A stretch of DNA of 64,000 bases from Roseivirga pacifica (GTDB lineage: Bacteria; Bacteroidota; Bacteroidia; Cytophagales; Cyclobacteriaceae). The notes beneath the pieces were generated by a model. It worked only from the letters and a program-made list of their open reading frames with translations, did not search any database and was not told where the DNA came from. The DNA lies in the NCBI RefSeq assembly GCF_900111145.1, contig NZ_FOIR01000001.1, forward strand, positions 1,867,501 through 1,931,500. The letters run 5' to 3'. Both the position numbers and the translations under genes were made by a program. Positions 7,717-16,113 of the stretch are shown piece after piece; within the stretch, counting starts at the first letter, position 1, and every line of letters begins with the position of its first letter.

Positions 7717-8289
7717 TTATTGGTTTATCAATTTCAATGTGTCCTTTATAAAATCCGTTTTACCTAAGACATAGGCACCTCTATCATTTCTGAATTTTTC
7801 AGCCAGCTCTACCTTTAGTTTTTCATAGGCTTTTGCCTGTTTTGGGTTTTCAACTAAGTAGTCTCTAAATGCTAATTGTTGCCACATGGCGTTGTGTCTG
7901 GGGCACATATGAATATGAAAGATTTGGGCTTTTTCACCGTTCGGATTGTAGCCTTTTCCGAACGACATATAGGCATCAATCCCTTCTCGTTCGGGTACTT
8001 TAAAGTGCGTGTAACCTAAAGGCTCGAATGCTGCAATTAATGTTTCATCAAAAAGAAGTTCATCTGGAATTTCAATCAGCATATCAATGTATGGCTTGGC
8101 TTTAATGCCGGGAATAGATGAACTCCCAAAGTGCTCAATACGCAATAGTTTTTCTGAGCTTATGTTTGATAAGATCAGTTCTTTTTCTCTCGAGAAAATA
8201 TGTTGCCATTCGGGGTTGTGGTCTTCGAGCTTTATTGGGAAAAGGGTATTCCAATCGTCTCTGGTAAGTTCTGTTAGCTTGGTTTTCAT
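7717..8289 (-). CDS. GrpB/UPF0157 family nucleotidyltransferase-fold protein
   Basis: This protein of about 190 residues matches the GrpB (UPF0157) family. The marks are IEHFGSSSIPGIKAKPYIDML (positions about 47-67, with the GSS..pG...kp.iDi signature of the nucleotidyltransferase fold), YTHFKVPEREGIDAYM and HIHMCPRHNAMW followed by LAFRDYLVENP. The biological substrate is unknown; some members are fused to dephospho-CoA kinase. An in-frame upstream start at 8343 would overlap the terminator hairpin at 8336-8365, so the start was placed at ATG 8289. Confidence 0.88.
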   Translation of the reverse strand: MKTKLTELTRDDWNTLFPIKLEDHNPEWQHIFSREKELILSNISSEKLLRIEHFGSSSIPGIKAKPYIDMLIEIPDELLFDETLIAAFEPLGYTHFKVPEREGIDAYMSFGKGYNPNGEKAQIFHIHMCPRHNAMWQQLAFRDYLVENPKQAKAYEKLKVELAEKFRNDRGAYVLGKTDFIKDTLKLINQ

Positions 8290-8335
8290 TGCGTTTTTAT
8301 TTGGGGTGAGGGAACATAACAACCAAGAATAAAAA

Positions 8336-8365
8336 TACCCCAACCTGCATGCGCAAATTGGGGTA
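8336..8365 (-). terminator. Rho-independent terminator after the beta-barrel pair
   Basis: TACCCCAA (8336-8343) and TTGGGGTA (8358-8365) form a perfect 8-bp stem. Read on the minus strand the hairpin is followed by TTTTTATT. It ends the transcript of the two beta-barrel paralogs (9563 to 8386). Confidence 0.8.
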
Positions 8366-8385
8366 AAACCTAAATTTAATGGCTA

Positions 8386-8961
8386 TTAAAATTGATAAAC
8401 GAGTGAAAGCCTACTCAGATTGTTCAGTTGAAAGCTCATTATTCTAGTCTCAGAATATATAGGTTCAGGCAGTGCATCACCTTCGTCCTCTGTTTTGATC
8501 ACATGATAGCCGATGTTAGGTAATATTTCCATTCCAATTAGTAGCTGTTGGCTCACTTTAAAGTTTACTCCAATAACTCCCTGAACAAAGGGGTCAGTAC
8601 TGGTAGTCTTATACCTATTGTTATCGGATTCATTTTCAAATGAATGGTAAGAGAAGCCTAGGTCTAGGCCATACCTAAAAGTTAGTACATCGTTTATGGG
8701 TTTTCTGAATTCTTTACCAAGAGTGGTAGCAAAGCCTGTGCTCTCTATTTCGGCTCCGCTTAATAGGTTTCTTTTGAGTGATGTTACTTGAAGTAGTTCA
8801 ACCCGCCATAAACTTTGTTCTATGCCAAACCTATACGTTAGCCCGAAATTAGATGTGCCCGAAAATACTAAGCCGAGTTCTTGGCTTTTTTCAGATTGTG
8901 CTTGAGAGAGCATGGGTATTACCGAAAGCACTAATAAAAGTATTGTTTTATTAATTTTCAT
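8386..8961 (-). CDS. Putative outer-membrane beta-barrel protein (paralog 2)
   Basis: This 191-residue protein has a signal peptide (cleavage after SQAQ near residue 22). The mature part is rich in alternating hydrophobic and aromatic residues and ends in LSRLSLVYQF, the aromatic-ended last strand typical of outer-membrane barrels. It is clearly homologous to the gene 5 nt upstream. Shared features are KSQELGLVFS near the start, FGLTYRFG, GKEFRKPI, and QLLIGMEILPNIGYH in the second half. Function is unknown; the size suggests an eight-stranded barrel like the OmpW/OmpX-sized families. The two form a tandem duplication followed by a strong terminator. Confidence 0.72.
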   Translation of the reverse strand: MKINKTILLLVLSVIPMLSQAQSEKSQELGLVFSGTSNFGLTYRFGIEQSLWRVELLQVTSLKRNLLSGAEIESTGFATTLGKEFRKPINDVLTFRYGLDLGFSYHSFENESDNNRYKTTSTDPFVQGVIGVNFKVSQQLLIGMEILPNIGYHVIKTEDEGDALPEPIYSETRIMSFQLNNLSRLSLVYQF

Positions 8962-8966
8962 AGTGC

Positions 8967-9563
8967 CTATTTTTGAAATCTGTAAACCAAGGATAGTCGA
9001 GCTGAAGTACTGGAGACTCCATACTCAAAAACGTTACTTTTGTTAGACGTTTCTGATCCGTCAAAGTAAGTGGTTGTACTTTTATTCATGGTATAGCCAA
9101 CATAAGGTAGTACCTCAAAACCAATTAATATTTGCTCTTGAATTTTGTAATTGGCACCAAATACAAAGTTCAGCTTAGGTGTGTATGCATTATGTTTAGT
9201 CTCTCTATCATCATCGTATTCAATAGCGCTATGCGCAAGGTTTAGACCTAATTCAAGACCATATCTTAGGTCAAGCTTTTCTGCTATTGGTTTTCTGAAT
9301 TCTTTACCAGCTTCAAAGCCAAACCTAATCGTGTTGGTATCCGTTTTCTCGTTGTTTACTTCTTCAGTTCTGGTATCTACAGAAAAAAGACCGGTGCTAA
9401 ATCTCCATAAGTTATTTTCTTTCCCCACTCGGTAGGTAAAACCAAAGCTGTCAAAGTTGCTAAAGGTTACTCCAAGCTCTTGACTCTTAGTAGGTCCAGT
9501 TTGGGCGTTAAGAAATGTGGCTATAAAAAAGAGTGTTGTAATGAATGTGAGTTTCTTAATCAT
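8967..9563 (-). CDS. Putative outer-membrane beta-barrel protein (paralog 1)
   Basis: This 198-residue exported protein has a signal peptide ending near FLNAQTG. Its barrel-like mature region shares KSQELGVTFS, SFGFTYRVG, GKEFRKPIAEKLDLRYGLEL and QILIGFEVLPYVGYT with the downstream paralog, and ends ARLSLVYRFQK. The pair probably arose by gene duplication and is co-transcribed, with 5 nt between the genes. No enzymatic motif is visible. The promoter region upstream (9564-9684) is A/T-rich with no recognised operator. Confidence 0.72.
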   Translation of the reverse strand: MIKKLTFITTLFFIATFLNAQTGPTKSQELGVTFSNFDSFGFTYRVGKENNLWRFSTGLFSVDTRTEEVNNEKTDTNTIRFGFEAGKEFRKPIAEKLDLRYGLELGLNLAHSAIEYDDDRETKHNAYTPKLNFVFGANYKIQEQILIGFEVLPYVGYTMNKSTTTYFDGSETSNKSNVFEYGVSSTSARLSLVYRFQK

Positions 9564-9684
9564 AAAGACGTATTTAATGTGTTAGCTAAATAGATAGTTG
9601 TTTGGCCAATACATCAATAACTATGCCTTTATTTTGAATTATATGGCATTAAAAATGAATTTTAATAATGTTAAAATGAATACT

Positions 9685-11001
9685 TTACTCTGGCCGGAGA
9701 TCCAAAACTTGCACTGGTGCACTAGCTTTTTCAGAAAGTCCTTCTCCATCAACTTGCGTGTTTTTTTGTAATAGAAGGCTTAATTGCTGCTGAGATTTCC
9801 ATAAGTGTGGGTCGAGTGTGGGTTCCCAAGCATTGTATCCGTTTTCAGAATAATCCTTGATCTGCCATGCTTCTGAGAATGGATGGCTGTTAGATGCAAT
9901 GGATACTTTGTTGTCTCTTTCGGCATCTCGGAAGATTACATGTACTTGGTTATTCTTGCCTACTAAAACCTGAGGGCGCGAAATGGGGATTTGCTTTGTG
10001 CCCATACCGCTCAGGCTGAATGTTTGGGTTCGAAAGCCTAAGTTCTTTGTTTTCCATTTATTACCATCTTGATAAATGAGTTGGAATTGTGGTACTTCTG
10101 AGCCTTGTTCGCGCCAGTAGCTCACAATGTATGGTTCGCCTTTGATATTGGTGGTCATGGCGGTTTGGTTAATTAGTTCGCTGTTTTGGGGAATGTGCTG
10201 AACTATCTCGGCAGTAGCTTGAGTGATGGGTAGTTCGTAAGCGGTGCCATCGGACTTTTGCCAGGTTAATCCGCCATCGGTAGACTTGGCGTAAGACATA
10301 TCGTTGTTGCTGGCGACATCGGGGCTTTCGCGCCAAACCCAAGAGATGTGGATGGTGCCCTTGGGGTCTACATAGGCTTGCCAATATGCATTGCGCTGGC
10401 CTTCACCATCAATTAAGTTGGTTTGTAAGCGCTGCCATTGACCCGTAGCAGCTTCATACTTATTGATGACCAAATTACCATTGCCAGAACCGCCATCGCG
10501 ATAGAAAAAGAACAGCTCATCATTGGCACGATAGAACTCGGGGTAGGAGACCACGTTTTCTTCAGTGCCTATCATGGGCATTTCTGGTCCGAGTTCTAGG
10601 CCGCTAGGCTCTAAACTTTTGGCATAACGTAACTTGGTGTTGTGATGATCCCACGCCACATGTAAATAGCCAGCTGCATCCAGTTCAATGCTGATGGAAT
10701 TATGTGCGTCCCTTACATTGCCTTTATATTGTGTTTTGTATGTTTCCCAGTCTGAGGAGCCAATTTTTCGTTTGGCTAAAACAACAAAACCATCAGGGTT
10801 GTAGTAGGCTGCATATTGATGCTCACTATCAGAAGTAAGTGCGTTTTTCCTGAAGATAACGGTGTTGATGGAGTTTCTGGCCCAACCCTCGCCAAGGGTG
10901 CTAATACTGGTGTCTGTTATGGTAGAACATGAAAGTATGCCAAATAGTAGCGCAAGTACAGGGAGAAGGGTTGAAGCGAAGTGTCCAAGCTTATAATTCA
11001 T
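9685..11001 (-). CDS. BNR_4-type seven-bladed propeller lipoprotein, possible polysaccharide lyase
   Basis: The 438-residue protein begins with a lipoprotein signal (LALLFGILSCS, Cys near residue 25). The mature region matches the BNR_4 propeller family: GNVRDAHNSISIELDAAGYLHVAWDHH, NVVSYPEFYRANDELFFFYRDG with SGNGNLVINKY, and GTIHISWVWR (positions approximately 94-215). The HVAWDHH and YPEF...YRDG motifs occur in BNR_4 proteins of ulvan-degrading marine Bacteroidota (PL24/PL25-like), where His and Tyr/Arg residues are catalytic. No SusCD or sulfatase genes lie nearby, so a degradative role remains inference. It appears monocistronic. Confidence 0.8.
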   Translation of the reverse strand: MNYKLGHFASTLLPVLALLFGILSCSTITDTSISTLGEGWARNSINTVIFRKNALTSDSEHQYAAYYNPDGFVVLAKRKIGSSDWETYKTQYKGNVRDAHNSISIELDAAGYLHVAWDHHNTKLRYAKSLEPSGLELGPEMPMIGTEENVVSYPEFYRANDELFFFYRDGGSGNGNLVINKYEAATGQWQRLQTNLIDGEGQRNAYWQAYVDPKGTIHISWVWRESPDVASNNDMSYAKSTDGGLTWQKSDGTAYELPITQATAEIVQHIPQNSELINQTAMTTNIKGEPYIVSYWREQGSEVPQFQLIYQDGNKWKTKNLGFRTQTFSLSGMGTKQIPISRPQVLVGKNNQVHVIFRDAERDNKVSIASNSHPFSEAWQIKDYSENGYNAWEPTLDPHLWKSQQQLSLLLQKNTQVDGEGLSEKASAPVQVLDLRPE

Positions 11002-11141
11002 GATTGAATTTTAGCACTAATAATTTAAGTGTACAAGTTACAGCTACACAGAGGAGTGGTGATAATGATAACTGAATTTGAAGGGGGGGAGGTGTGCTGA
11101 TTTGCGAGTTTACAGTTTAAGATAACTACTGGTCAATATTT

Positions 11142-11933
11142 TTATGAACAGCCACCACACCCGCTACACCCAGAGCACCCACCTCCACATCCGCTGCTGC
11201 AGCCACTACTGCATCCTACATCAGCAAAATCAGAAAAGTCTAGGGTGTTCCCTGTATCACAACCTATCCAATATGAACACCCTATACCATAACCATCACT
11301 TCTCGCTGAGTCTTTATCAATTTCTTTGAATAGGGTTTCAAAATCCTCTAACATGTTTTGGTCGAACCCTGGAATGAGTAAAAAGTTGTTACCAAGACTT
11401 TTGAGTTTTGATAGGGCTTTTTCTTTATCTGTTGATGCTAGGTGTTGAATTTCAGATTCAATAGTATTGAGTATTTGGCGAATTGAATTTGCTTGTTTTT
11501 TGCCGGTTGAATCAAGCTTTAAATTTCTATTCCACCAAAATGCCCAACTGGGGTTAAGCCGATTTACAATGGGCTCGGTCTTTAAAATGTCGTTCCGTAA
11601 ATTGCTTATTCTTTTCAAAGAAGATTCCATAACGGCTTTTGCAAAATACCTAGCCTGAATTTGATCTGTTTCATCTGTAAAAACACTAGTAAAGTGGGTT
11701 TCGTACAAGTTGGTTTCGTAAGAATTGAAATGCTTTCCTTTCTTGATGTATTTGTATGTAAAGGACGTATTTAGTGATTCTGAGTAATTTTCTACAAGTT
11801 CTATGCTTAGAACTTTCTTAAGTATCAAATCCATTACACAGTACTTAAAACATTCCTTAATACTGTAGTCTTTTGGGTTGAGAAGTAGATAGGTTTGAGG
11901 AGGAGAATATTTTGTTAAATCAATCTTATTCAT
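11142..11933 (-). CDS. TIGR04222-like protein with Gly-Cys-rich tail
   Basis: The 263-residue protein has a helical N-terminal domain (about residues 1-215) that begins with SPPQTYLLLNPKDYSIKECF and resembles the conserved region named TIGR04222. The last 46 residues are low complexity and hold nine cysteines, ending SSGCGGGCSGCSGCGGCS. The central IEHLASTDKEKALSKLKSLG segment is helical. Unlike many family members it shows no clear membrane helix. Its start overlaps the stop of the DUF1399-like gene by four bases (ATGA), so the two are translationally coupled. The tail could bind metal or be a modified peptide segment; function is unknown. Confidence 0.75.
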   Translation of the reverse strand: MNKIDLTKYSPPQTYLLLNPKDYSIKECFKYCVMDLILKKVLSIELVENYSESLNTSFTYKYIKKGKHFNSYETNLYETHFTSVFTDETDQIQARYFAKAVMESSLKRISNLRNDILKTEPIVNRLNPSWAFWWNRNLKLDSTGKKQANSIRQILNTIESEIQHLASTDKEKALSKLKSLGNNFLLIPGFDQNMLEDFETLFKEIDKDSARSDGYGIGCSYWIGCDTGNTLDFSDFADVGCSSGCSSGCGGGCSGCSGCGGCS

Positions 11934-12415
11934 GGTTTTCTAATGATCCAGTTTTCTTTGATGTTAACTCGTCTGAAGTTATTATCCGAGAACCGTGTTT
12001 CGCAATCTGGCCAAATATGGCTAGGGGCTGGTTTATTAAATTTGATTCTATAGGAATTTAGAGTTTGATCATAATAACTCTTAAACGTTTTAGAAGATTC
12101 TGAGCCACCTGATGTTGGCCCATGATGAATTTCTCGGTTAAGCGTGTATTTACAAAGGTCTATCCAGTACGAATGAGTATAAATTAAATGTAAGTGCCAG
12201 ACTTGATCAATTTGATCTGAAGGAGTGACAGGGTGACCCGAGGTGCACGCAAGGAATATGAATTTTTTATATTCTTCGATTGCTTGAAGTGCATATGTTA
12301 AACTCCATCCATTTTCCTTAACCAATCTAAGTGAAAAGGTGTAGTCTGAGCTTGGGTTATCCAGTTCGAACTTTTTCAGCTTGTCCCAAAGCTTTCTTTC
12401 TTCTGAGTCCATCAA
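11930..12415 (-). CDS. DUF1399 / glycine-rich-domain-protein-like partner
   Basis: This 161-residue protein matches the N-terminal part of glycine-rich-domain-containing proteins (GRDP, DUF1399). The hallmark is DQIDQVWHLHLIYTHSYWID (residues 68-87), and the WH.H motif at 73-76 is a likely metal site. It has no glycine-rich tail; that feature is instead carried by the partner gene, whose start overlaps this stop. The split suggests that the two proteins act together. Function is unknown in bacteria; plant GRDPs affect stress responses. ATG ATG at the start leaves two possible start codons one residue apart. Confidence 0.8.
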   Translation of the reverse strand: MMDSEERKLWDKLKKFELDNPSSDYTFSLRLVKENGWSLTYALQAIEEYKKFIFLACTSGHPVTPSDQIDQVWHLHLIYTHSYWIDLCKYTLNREIHHGPTSGGSESSKTFKSYYDQTLNSYRIKFNKPAPSHIWPDCETRFSDNNFRRVNIKENWIIRKP

Positions 12416-12605
12416 GAGAGTAGTGATAACGAATGGATGTAGTGAATGGCCACATCCGTTTGTAAAAAGTTATAATGTAGTAAAATAGCTCAATCCCCGC
12501 AACGGTATCCACAAAGCACTACGTTGAACAACTGATGATTTTTTAGCAGGGAATTAGGAAGGACAGTTCTGACTGCTAGCATGAAGTGATGAGATAATAT
12601 TGTTT

Positions 12606-13154
12606 TTACACATTGTTAGGCAACGTTATTTTCCATTTCCAATCAGTTCCTTTTTCAGTCAGAAACTTATTGTCAGCGAATTCAAATATTCTACCTCTTT
12701 CAAATTCATTTTCATCTGCTTTCAATCTTATTAAGTCAGTTCGTTTAGGGTCATAGAGTCCATAACTTAAATAGTTGTATCTGCCCATTGCTAAACTAAT
12801 TCCGTAATTCGGCCCGCCAATTATTCTTTCCGGATGTTGATTGTCCTGACCATCATCTTCCCACCAACAAACTTTGCAGATATCGTAATTTCCACGTGCT
12901 CCAATTGTTCTATATCCGCAACAAGGACAAGATTCAAGTTTAACCGGTTCTCCGATAATCTTTTCAATATTCAGCTTTTCACAGAGGAAATCATTGGTCA
13001 CAGATTGAAGTCGATTTCTTAACCAAATCATTAATACTTGGTCATACTTTTCCAATTCAGGGTTTTCAATTTCTTCTCCAAGTTCAAATTCACTCCGAAT
13101 TGATTTCGGTAAAGAACTCCAACCTTTCGAACCGCTCCAATCCTCCAAAGTCAT
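12606..13154 (-). CDS. CPCC-family cysteine-rich protein
   Basis: The 182-residue protein has a C-terminal Cys_rich_CPCC domain. CPCCGYRTI (residues about 77-85) and the following YDICKVCWWEDDGQ supply a four-cysteine zinc-ribbon-like site, then GPNYGISLAMGRYNYLSYG and DPKRTDLIR follow the family. The N-terminal 75 residues are helical with no known match. CPCC proteins are common in mobile cassettes and their function is unknown. The coding sequence and its promoter region lie between 10-bp inverted repeats (12615-12624 and 13257-13266). The left repeat is inside the last codons, as often seen with cassette genes. Confidence 0.85.
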   Translation of the reverse strand: MTLEDWSGSKGWSSLPKSIRSEFELGEEIENPELEKYDQVLMIWLRNRLQSVTNDFLCEKLNIEKIIGEPVKLESCPCCGYRTIGARGNYDICKVCWWEDDGQDNQHPERIIGGPNYGISLAMGRYNYLSYGLYDPKRTDLIRLKADENEFERGRIFEFADNKFLTEKGTDWKWKITLPNNV

Positions 13155-13266
13155 AACTTCTAATTGTTCAGCTCTTTCTTTTTTGGGAAAGCTGGTTTAG
13201 TTTGATTTTTGAATATTGCTCTATTGCTTGTTGTCTTTCCAAGTGTTGTTTTTAATGTTGCCTAAC
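12615..13266. repeat. 10-bp inverted repeats bounding the CPCC gene (cassette-like)
   Basis: GTTAGGCAAC (12615-12624) and GTTGCCTAAC (13257-13266) are perfect inverted copies about 630 bp apart, enclosing only the CPCC gene. Just outside the right copy lies AACTCGTTTATATGCGG (13264-13280), which resembles the AACGTT..GCTATGCGC sequence beside the Thoeris and HEPN genes. This looks like a single-gene cassette inserted next to the DUF1399 pair. Confidence 0.5.
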
Positions 13267-13341
13267 TCGTTTATATGCGGAACTTCTTAAATAATTCCCC
13301 AATAACCAACAATCGCACTTGTCTCTGCAATCGGGTTAGCA

Positions 13342-13366
13342 GTTATTGGTGAGGAACACCAATAAC
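13342..13366. repeat. Perfect hairpin in the 13155-13456 gap
   Basis: GTTATTGGTG (13342-13351) and CACCAATAAC (13357-13366) form a perfect 10-bp stem around AGGAA. A further CCAATAACC copy occurs near 13302. The 300-bp gap between the CPCC gene and the E2 gene holds this hairpin, the cassette end and a terminator, and no gene that I can support. Confidence 0.6.
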
Positions 13367-13386
13367 CACAAGATATCAATAACATT

Positions 13387-13423
13387 AAAAGAAAACCCCA
13401 ATCTGATTACTCAAGCTGGGGTT
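13387..13423 (-). terminator. Terminator of the metZ-cinA-E2 run
   Basis: AACCCCA (13394-13400) and TGGGGTT (13417-13423) pair. Read on the minus strand the stem is followed by TTCTTTT. It is placed 34 nt after the E2 stop. Confidence 0.65.
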
Positions 13424-13456
13424 CAATGTCTAGTGTCTAGAAACTAATATCTAATC

Positions 13457-14782
13457 CTAGAATCCGCGATTCAAATCGAATTTTTCTAGGTAATCGGCTA
13501 CTCTGCGTACAAACATACCGCCTAGCGATCCGTCAACCACTCTGTGGTCGTAAGAGTGCGATAGGAACATTTTGTGGCGGATAGCGATGGCATCACCGGC
13601 TGGTGTTTCTACCACTGCTGGCTTTTTCTGCACAGCACCTAGCGCCATAATACCTACTTGCGGCTGCATAATAATTGGCGTACCCATTACATTGCCAAAT
13701 GAGCCAACATTCGAAACGGTATAAGTACCGCCTTGCAAATCGTCTGGCGTTAGCTTGTTTTCACGCGCTCTTCTGGCCAGGTCATTCACCTTTTTAGTTA
13801 GGCCTGTTAGGTTATATTGGTCGGCATTATGGATTACCGGCACAATAAGGTTGCCGCTTGGTAGTGCTACTGCCATACCAACGTTTATGTTTTTCTTCTT
13901 AATAATGTTGTTGCCATCTACCTGAACGTTGATCATTGGGTAGTCTTTAATGGCCTGAACAACAGCTTCGATAAAGATTGGAGTGAATGTGATTGGCTCA
14001 CCTTCACGCTCTTTAAACTGGTGTTTTACGCGGTTTCTCCAATACACAATATTGGTTACATCGGCCTCAACAAAGGAGGTTACGTGTGGAGAAATGCGTT
14101 TAGAATCAACCATGCGCTCAGCAATCATTTTGCGCATACGATCCATTTCAATGATTTCGTCTTCACCCGAAATAGAAACCGGCATTGGTTGCGGTGCTCT
14201 ATCGGCTTTTGCTGCAGGGGCAGGAGCAGCCGGTGCAGCTACTGGTTGGCCGCCAGCCGGACGGTTCTTCAAGTAATCCAGCATATCCTTTTTGGTTACA
14301 CGGCCTTCGCGGCCAGTGCCAGGTATGCGCTCAAGCTCTGTCATGGCAATGCCTTCTTCTTTGGCCATGTTCATTACCAAAGGAGAGTAGAATCGGCCCG
14401 ATGCAGGTGCTTCCAATACAGCGGCTTGCCCGTTGTTGGCGGCAGGCACTGGGGCTTCTGCTTTCGCTTGTCCGTTAGCCGAAGGTTGTGGGGCTTCGGT
14501 TGCTGGAGCAGGGGCAGGAGTTTCAGCAGTTGCTACATCTGCTTCTGTTTCTATTTTGGCGATTGGCGCACCAACTGCCACTACATCACCTTCTTTTACA
14601 AGAATTTCTTTCAACACACCACCGTGAGTTGCCGGAACCTCCGTATCGACTTTGTCTGTGGCAACTTCAAGCACCGATTCATCAGCCTCGATTGTGTCGC
14701 CTTCTTGTTTTAGCCACGATAGGATTGTACCCTCCATGATACTTTCTCCCATCTTCGGCATTACCATTTCTACTATAGCCAT
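13457..14782 (-). CDS. 2-oxoacid dehydrogenase E2 (dihydrolipoamide acyltransferase)
   Basis: This 441-residue E2 core enzyme transfers an acyl group from lipoate to CoA. The N-terminal lipoyl domain (residues 1-78) has the modified Lys in ATDKVDTEVP. A long Ala/Pro-rich linker with APAPAT and similar runs follows. The peripheral E3/E1-binding domain spans about 130-175 (FYSPLVMNMAKEEGI ... GTGREGRVTKKDMLDYL). A second Ala/Pro linker precedes the catalytic domain, with the active-site HxxxDG in SHSYDHRVVDGSLGG. Closest by pattern to Bacteroidota branched-chain or pyruvate dehydrogenase E2; which of the two cannot be fixed because no E1 or E3 gene is adjacent. Confidence 0.93.
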   Translation of the reverse strand: MAIVEMVMPKMGESIMEGTILSWLKQEGDTIEADESVLEVATDKVDTEVPATHGGVLKEILVKEGDVVAVGAPIAKIETEADVATAETPAPAPATEAPQPSANGQAKAEAPVPAANNGQAAVLEAPASGRFYSPLVMNMAKEEGIAMTELERIPGTGREGRVTKKDMLDYLKNRPAGGQPVAAPAAPAPAAKADRAPQPMPVSISGEDEIIEMDRMRKMIAERMVDSKRISPHVTSFVEADVTNIVYWRNRVKHQFKEREGEPITFTPIFIEAVVQAIKDYPMINVQVDGNNIIKKKNINVGMAVALPSGNLIVPVIHNADQYNLTGLTKKVNDLARRARENKLTPDDLQGGTYTVSNVGSFGNVMGTPIIMQPQVGIMALGAVQKKPAVVETPAGDAIAIRHKMFLSHSYDHRVVDGSLGGMFVRRVADYLEKFDLNRGF

Positions 14783-14856
14783 AACTTAATTTTCCTACTT
14801 AAAATCGTTTGCACGAAAAACCAAAAATAAGCTTTTCGCAAAAGATTATCAATGTT

Positions 14857-16104
14857 TTATGTTGTAAATCTTTTTCTAACCAAATTTAATACTGCAATTT
14901 CTGTCAGTTTGATATTTAATTCTCTATTCTGAGTTAATTGCAGCTTTTTAGTGATGGTTTTTTCGCCATCAGCATAAGCAATCCACACGGTGCCCACCGG
15001 TTTGTCCGATGTGCCGCCTCCAGGGCCAGCAATACCGCTGCTCGAAGCCCCAATATCTGCTTTAAAGAGCTTTCTTACTCCTTCGGCCATTTCCTTTACA
15101 CAGGCTCCGCTTACGGCTCCATGCTCTTCCAATGTTTCAGGCCTTACACCTAGCAGGTTAATCTTATGGTCGTTGTGGTAGGGCACTACTCCACCTTGAA
15201 AATAGGATGAAGAGCCTGCTATCGTAGTGATTTTGTGTTGAACATAACCACCAGAACAACTTTCGGCAAAGGCAATGGTTTTGCCGGTCTTTTTGAGTAT
15301 GTCGCCAACGGCCTCCTCCAGTGTGGTATTATCATAACCATAAACATAATCTCCTCCAAGCGGTAGGAAAGATTTGATCAGTAAGTCAACGTCTTTTTCT
15401 AGCTGCTCCCTGTCTTCACCAACAGCGGTGAGTCTTAGTTTTACGTGTCCGACACTTGGTAAATAGGCCAATGAGACATGCTCCGGGAGGTTGTCTTCCC
15501 AAACCTTTATCTTGTCTGCAAGAAATGATTCACCAATGCCAACGGTTTTGATAAGCTTATGATAAATAACCGGGGTTTGAAAAACTTGCTGAAGTTTAGG
15601 TAGCACGTGCGTTTTCATCAGGTTTTTCATTTCGTGGGGAACACCGGGCATCGAAACGAATACTTTTCCGTTGCGCTCGTACCAAGTGCCTGGAGCAGTA
15701 CCTAGCTCATTGTGCAATACTTGTGCTATTTTCGGTACAAGGGCCTGGCGCTTGTTCAGTTCTGTGAAAACCCTCCCTCTTCGTTCGAAAAAATCTTTTA
15801 CATGATTAAGCACCGCTTCATTCATAATGATTTCCGAATCGAAATACCTAGCCAGCATAGGCATAGTAAGATCGTCATTGGTAGGGCCGAGGCCTCCGGT
15901 AATTAGAATGATGTCGGCTCGGCTTTCAGCTTCTTCAAAAGCCGTAAGAATTGCCTCTTCGGTGTCGCCAACTGTAGTTTTGCGAACCACTTTTATGCCT
16001 AATTGGTCGAGTTCGGCACTCATCCATTGCGAATTGGTGTCCGTAATTTGGCCGTAGAGAATTTCATCTCCAATGGTCAAAATTTCAGCGTTGATCTGTT
16101 TCAT
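14857..16104 (-). CDS. cinA: CinA, competence/damage-inducible protein (NMN amidohydrolase domain)
   Basis: The full-length 415-residue CinA has an N-terminal molybdopterin-binding-like domain (AEILTIGDEILYGQITDTNS, ITGGLGPTNDDLT, MPGVPHEM) and a C-terminal CinA domain (TIAFAESCSGGYVQHKIT, YFQGGVVPYHNDHKINLLGV, IGASSSGIAGPGGGT). CinA C-domains hydrolyse nicotinamide mononucleotide in pyridine-nucleotide recycling, and N-domains hydrolyse ADP-ribose in some species. The catalytic Ser in ESCSGG is present. The gene is 9 nt downstream of metZ and is followed 75 nt later by the E2 gene, so all three may share a transcript. Confidence 0.95.
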   Translation of the reverse strand: MKQINAEILTIGDEILYGQITDTNSQWMSAELDQLGIKVVRKTTVGDTEEAILTAFEEAESRADIILITGGLGPTNDDLTMPMLARYFDSEIIMNEAVLNHVKDFFERRGRVFTELNKRQALVPKIAQVLHNELGTAPGTWYERNGKVFVSMPGVPHEMKNLMKTHVLPKLQQVFQTPVIYHKLIKTVGIGESFLADKIKVWEDNLPEHVSLAYLPSVGHVKLRLTAVGEDREQLEKDVDLLIKSFLPLGGDYVYGYDNTTLEEAVGDILKKTGKTIAFAESCSGGYVQHKITTIAGSSSYFQGGVVPYHNDHKINLLGVRPETLEEHGAVSGACVKEMAEGVRKLFKADIGASSSGIAGPGGGTSDKPVGTVWIAYADGEKTITKKLQLTQNRELNIKLTEIAVLNLVRKRFTT

Positions 16105-16113
16105 TTAGGTTTG

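Noticed and set aside
14021-14713. A 230-codon plus-strand open frame
   Set aside because: It is antisense to the E2 gene, which has complete domains and motifs; the plus frame reads as low-complexity Cys/Phe-rich sequence with no family pattern.
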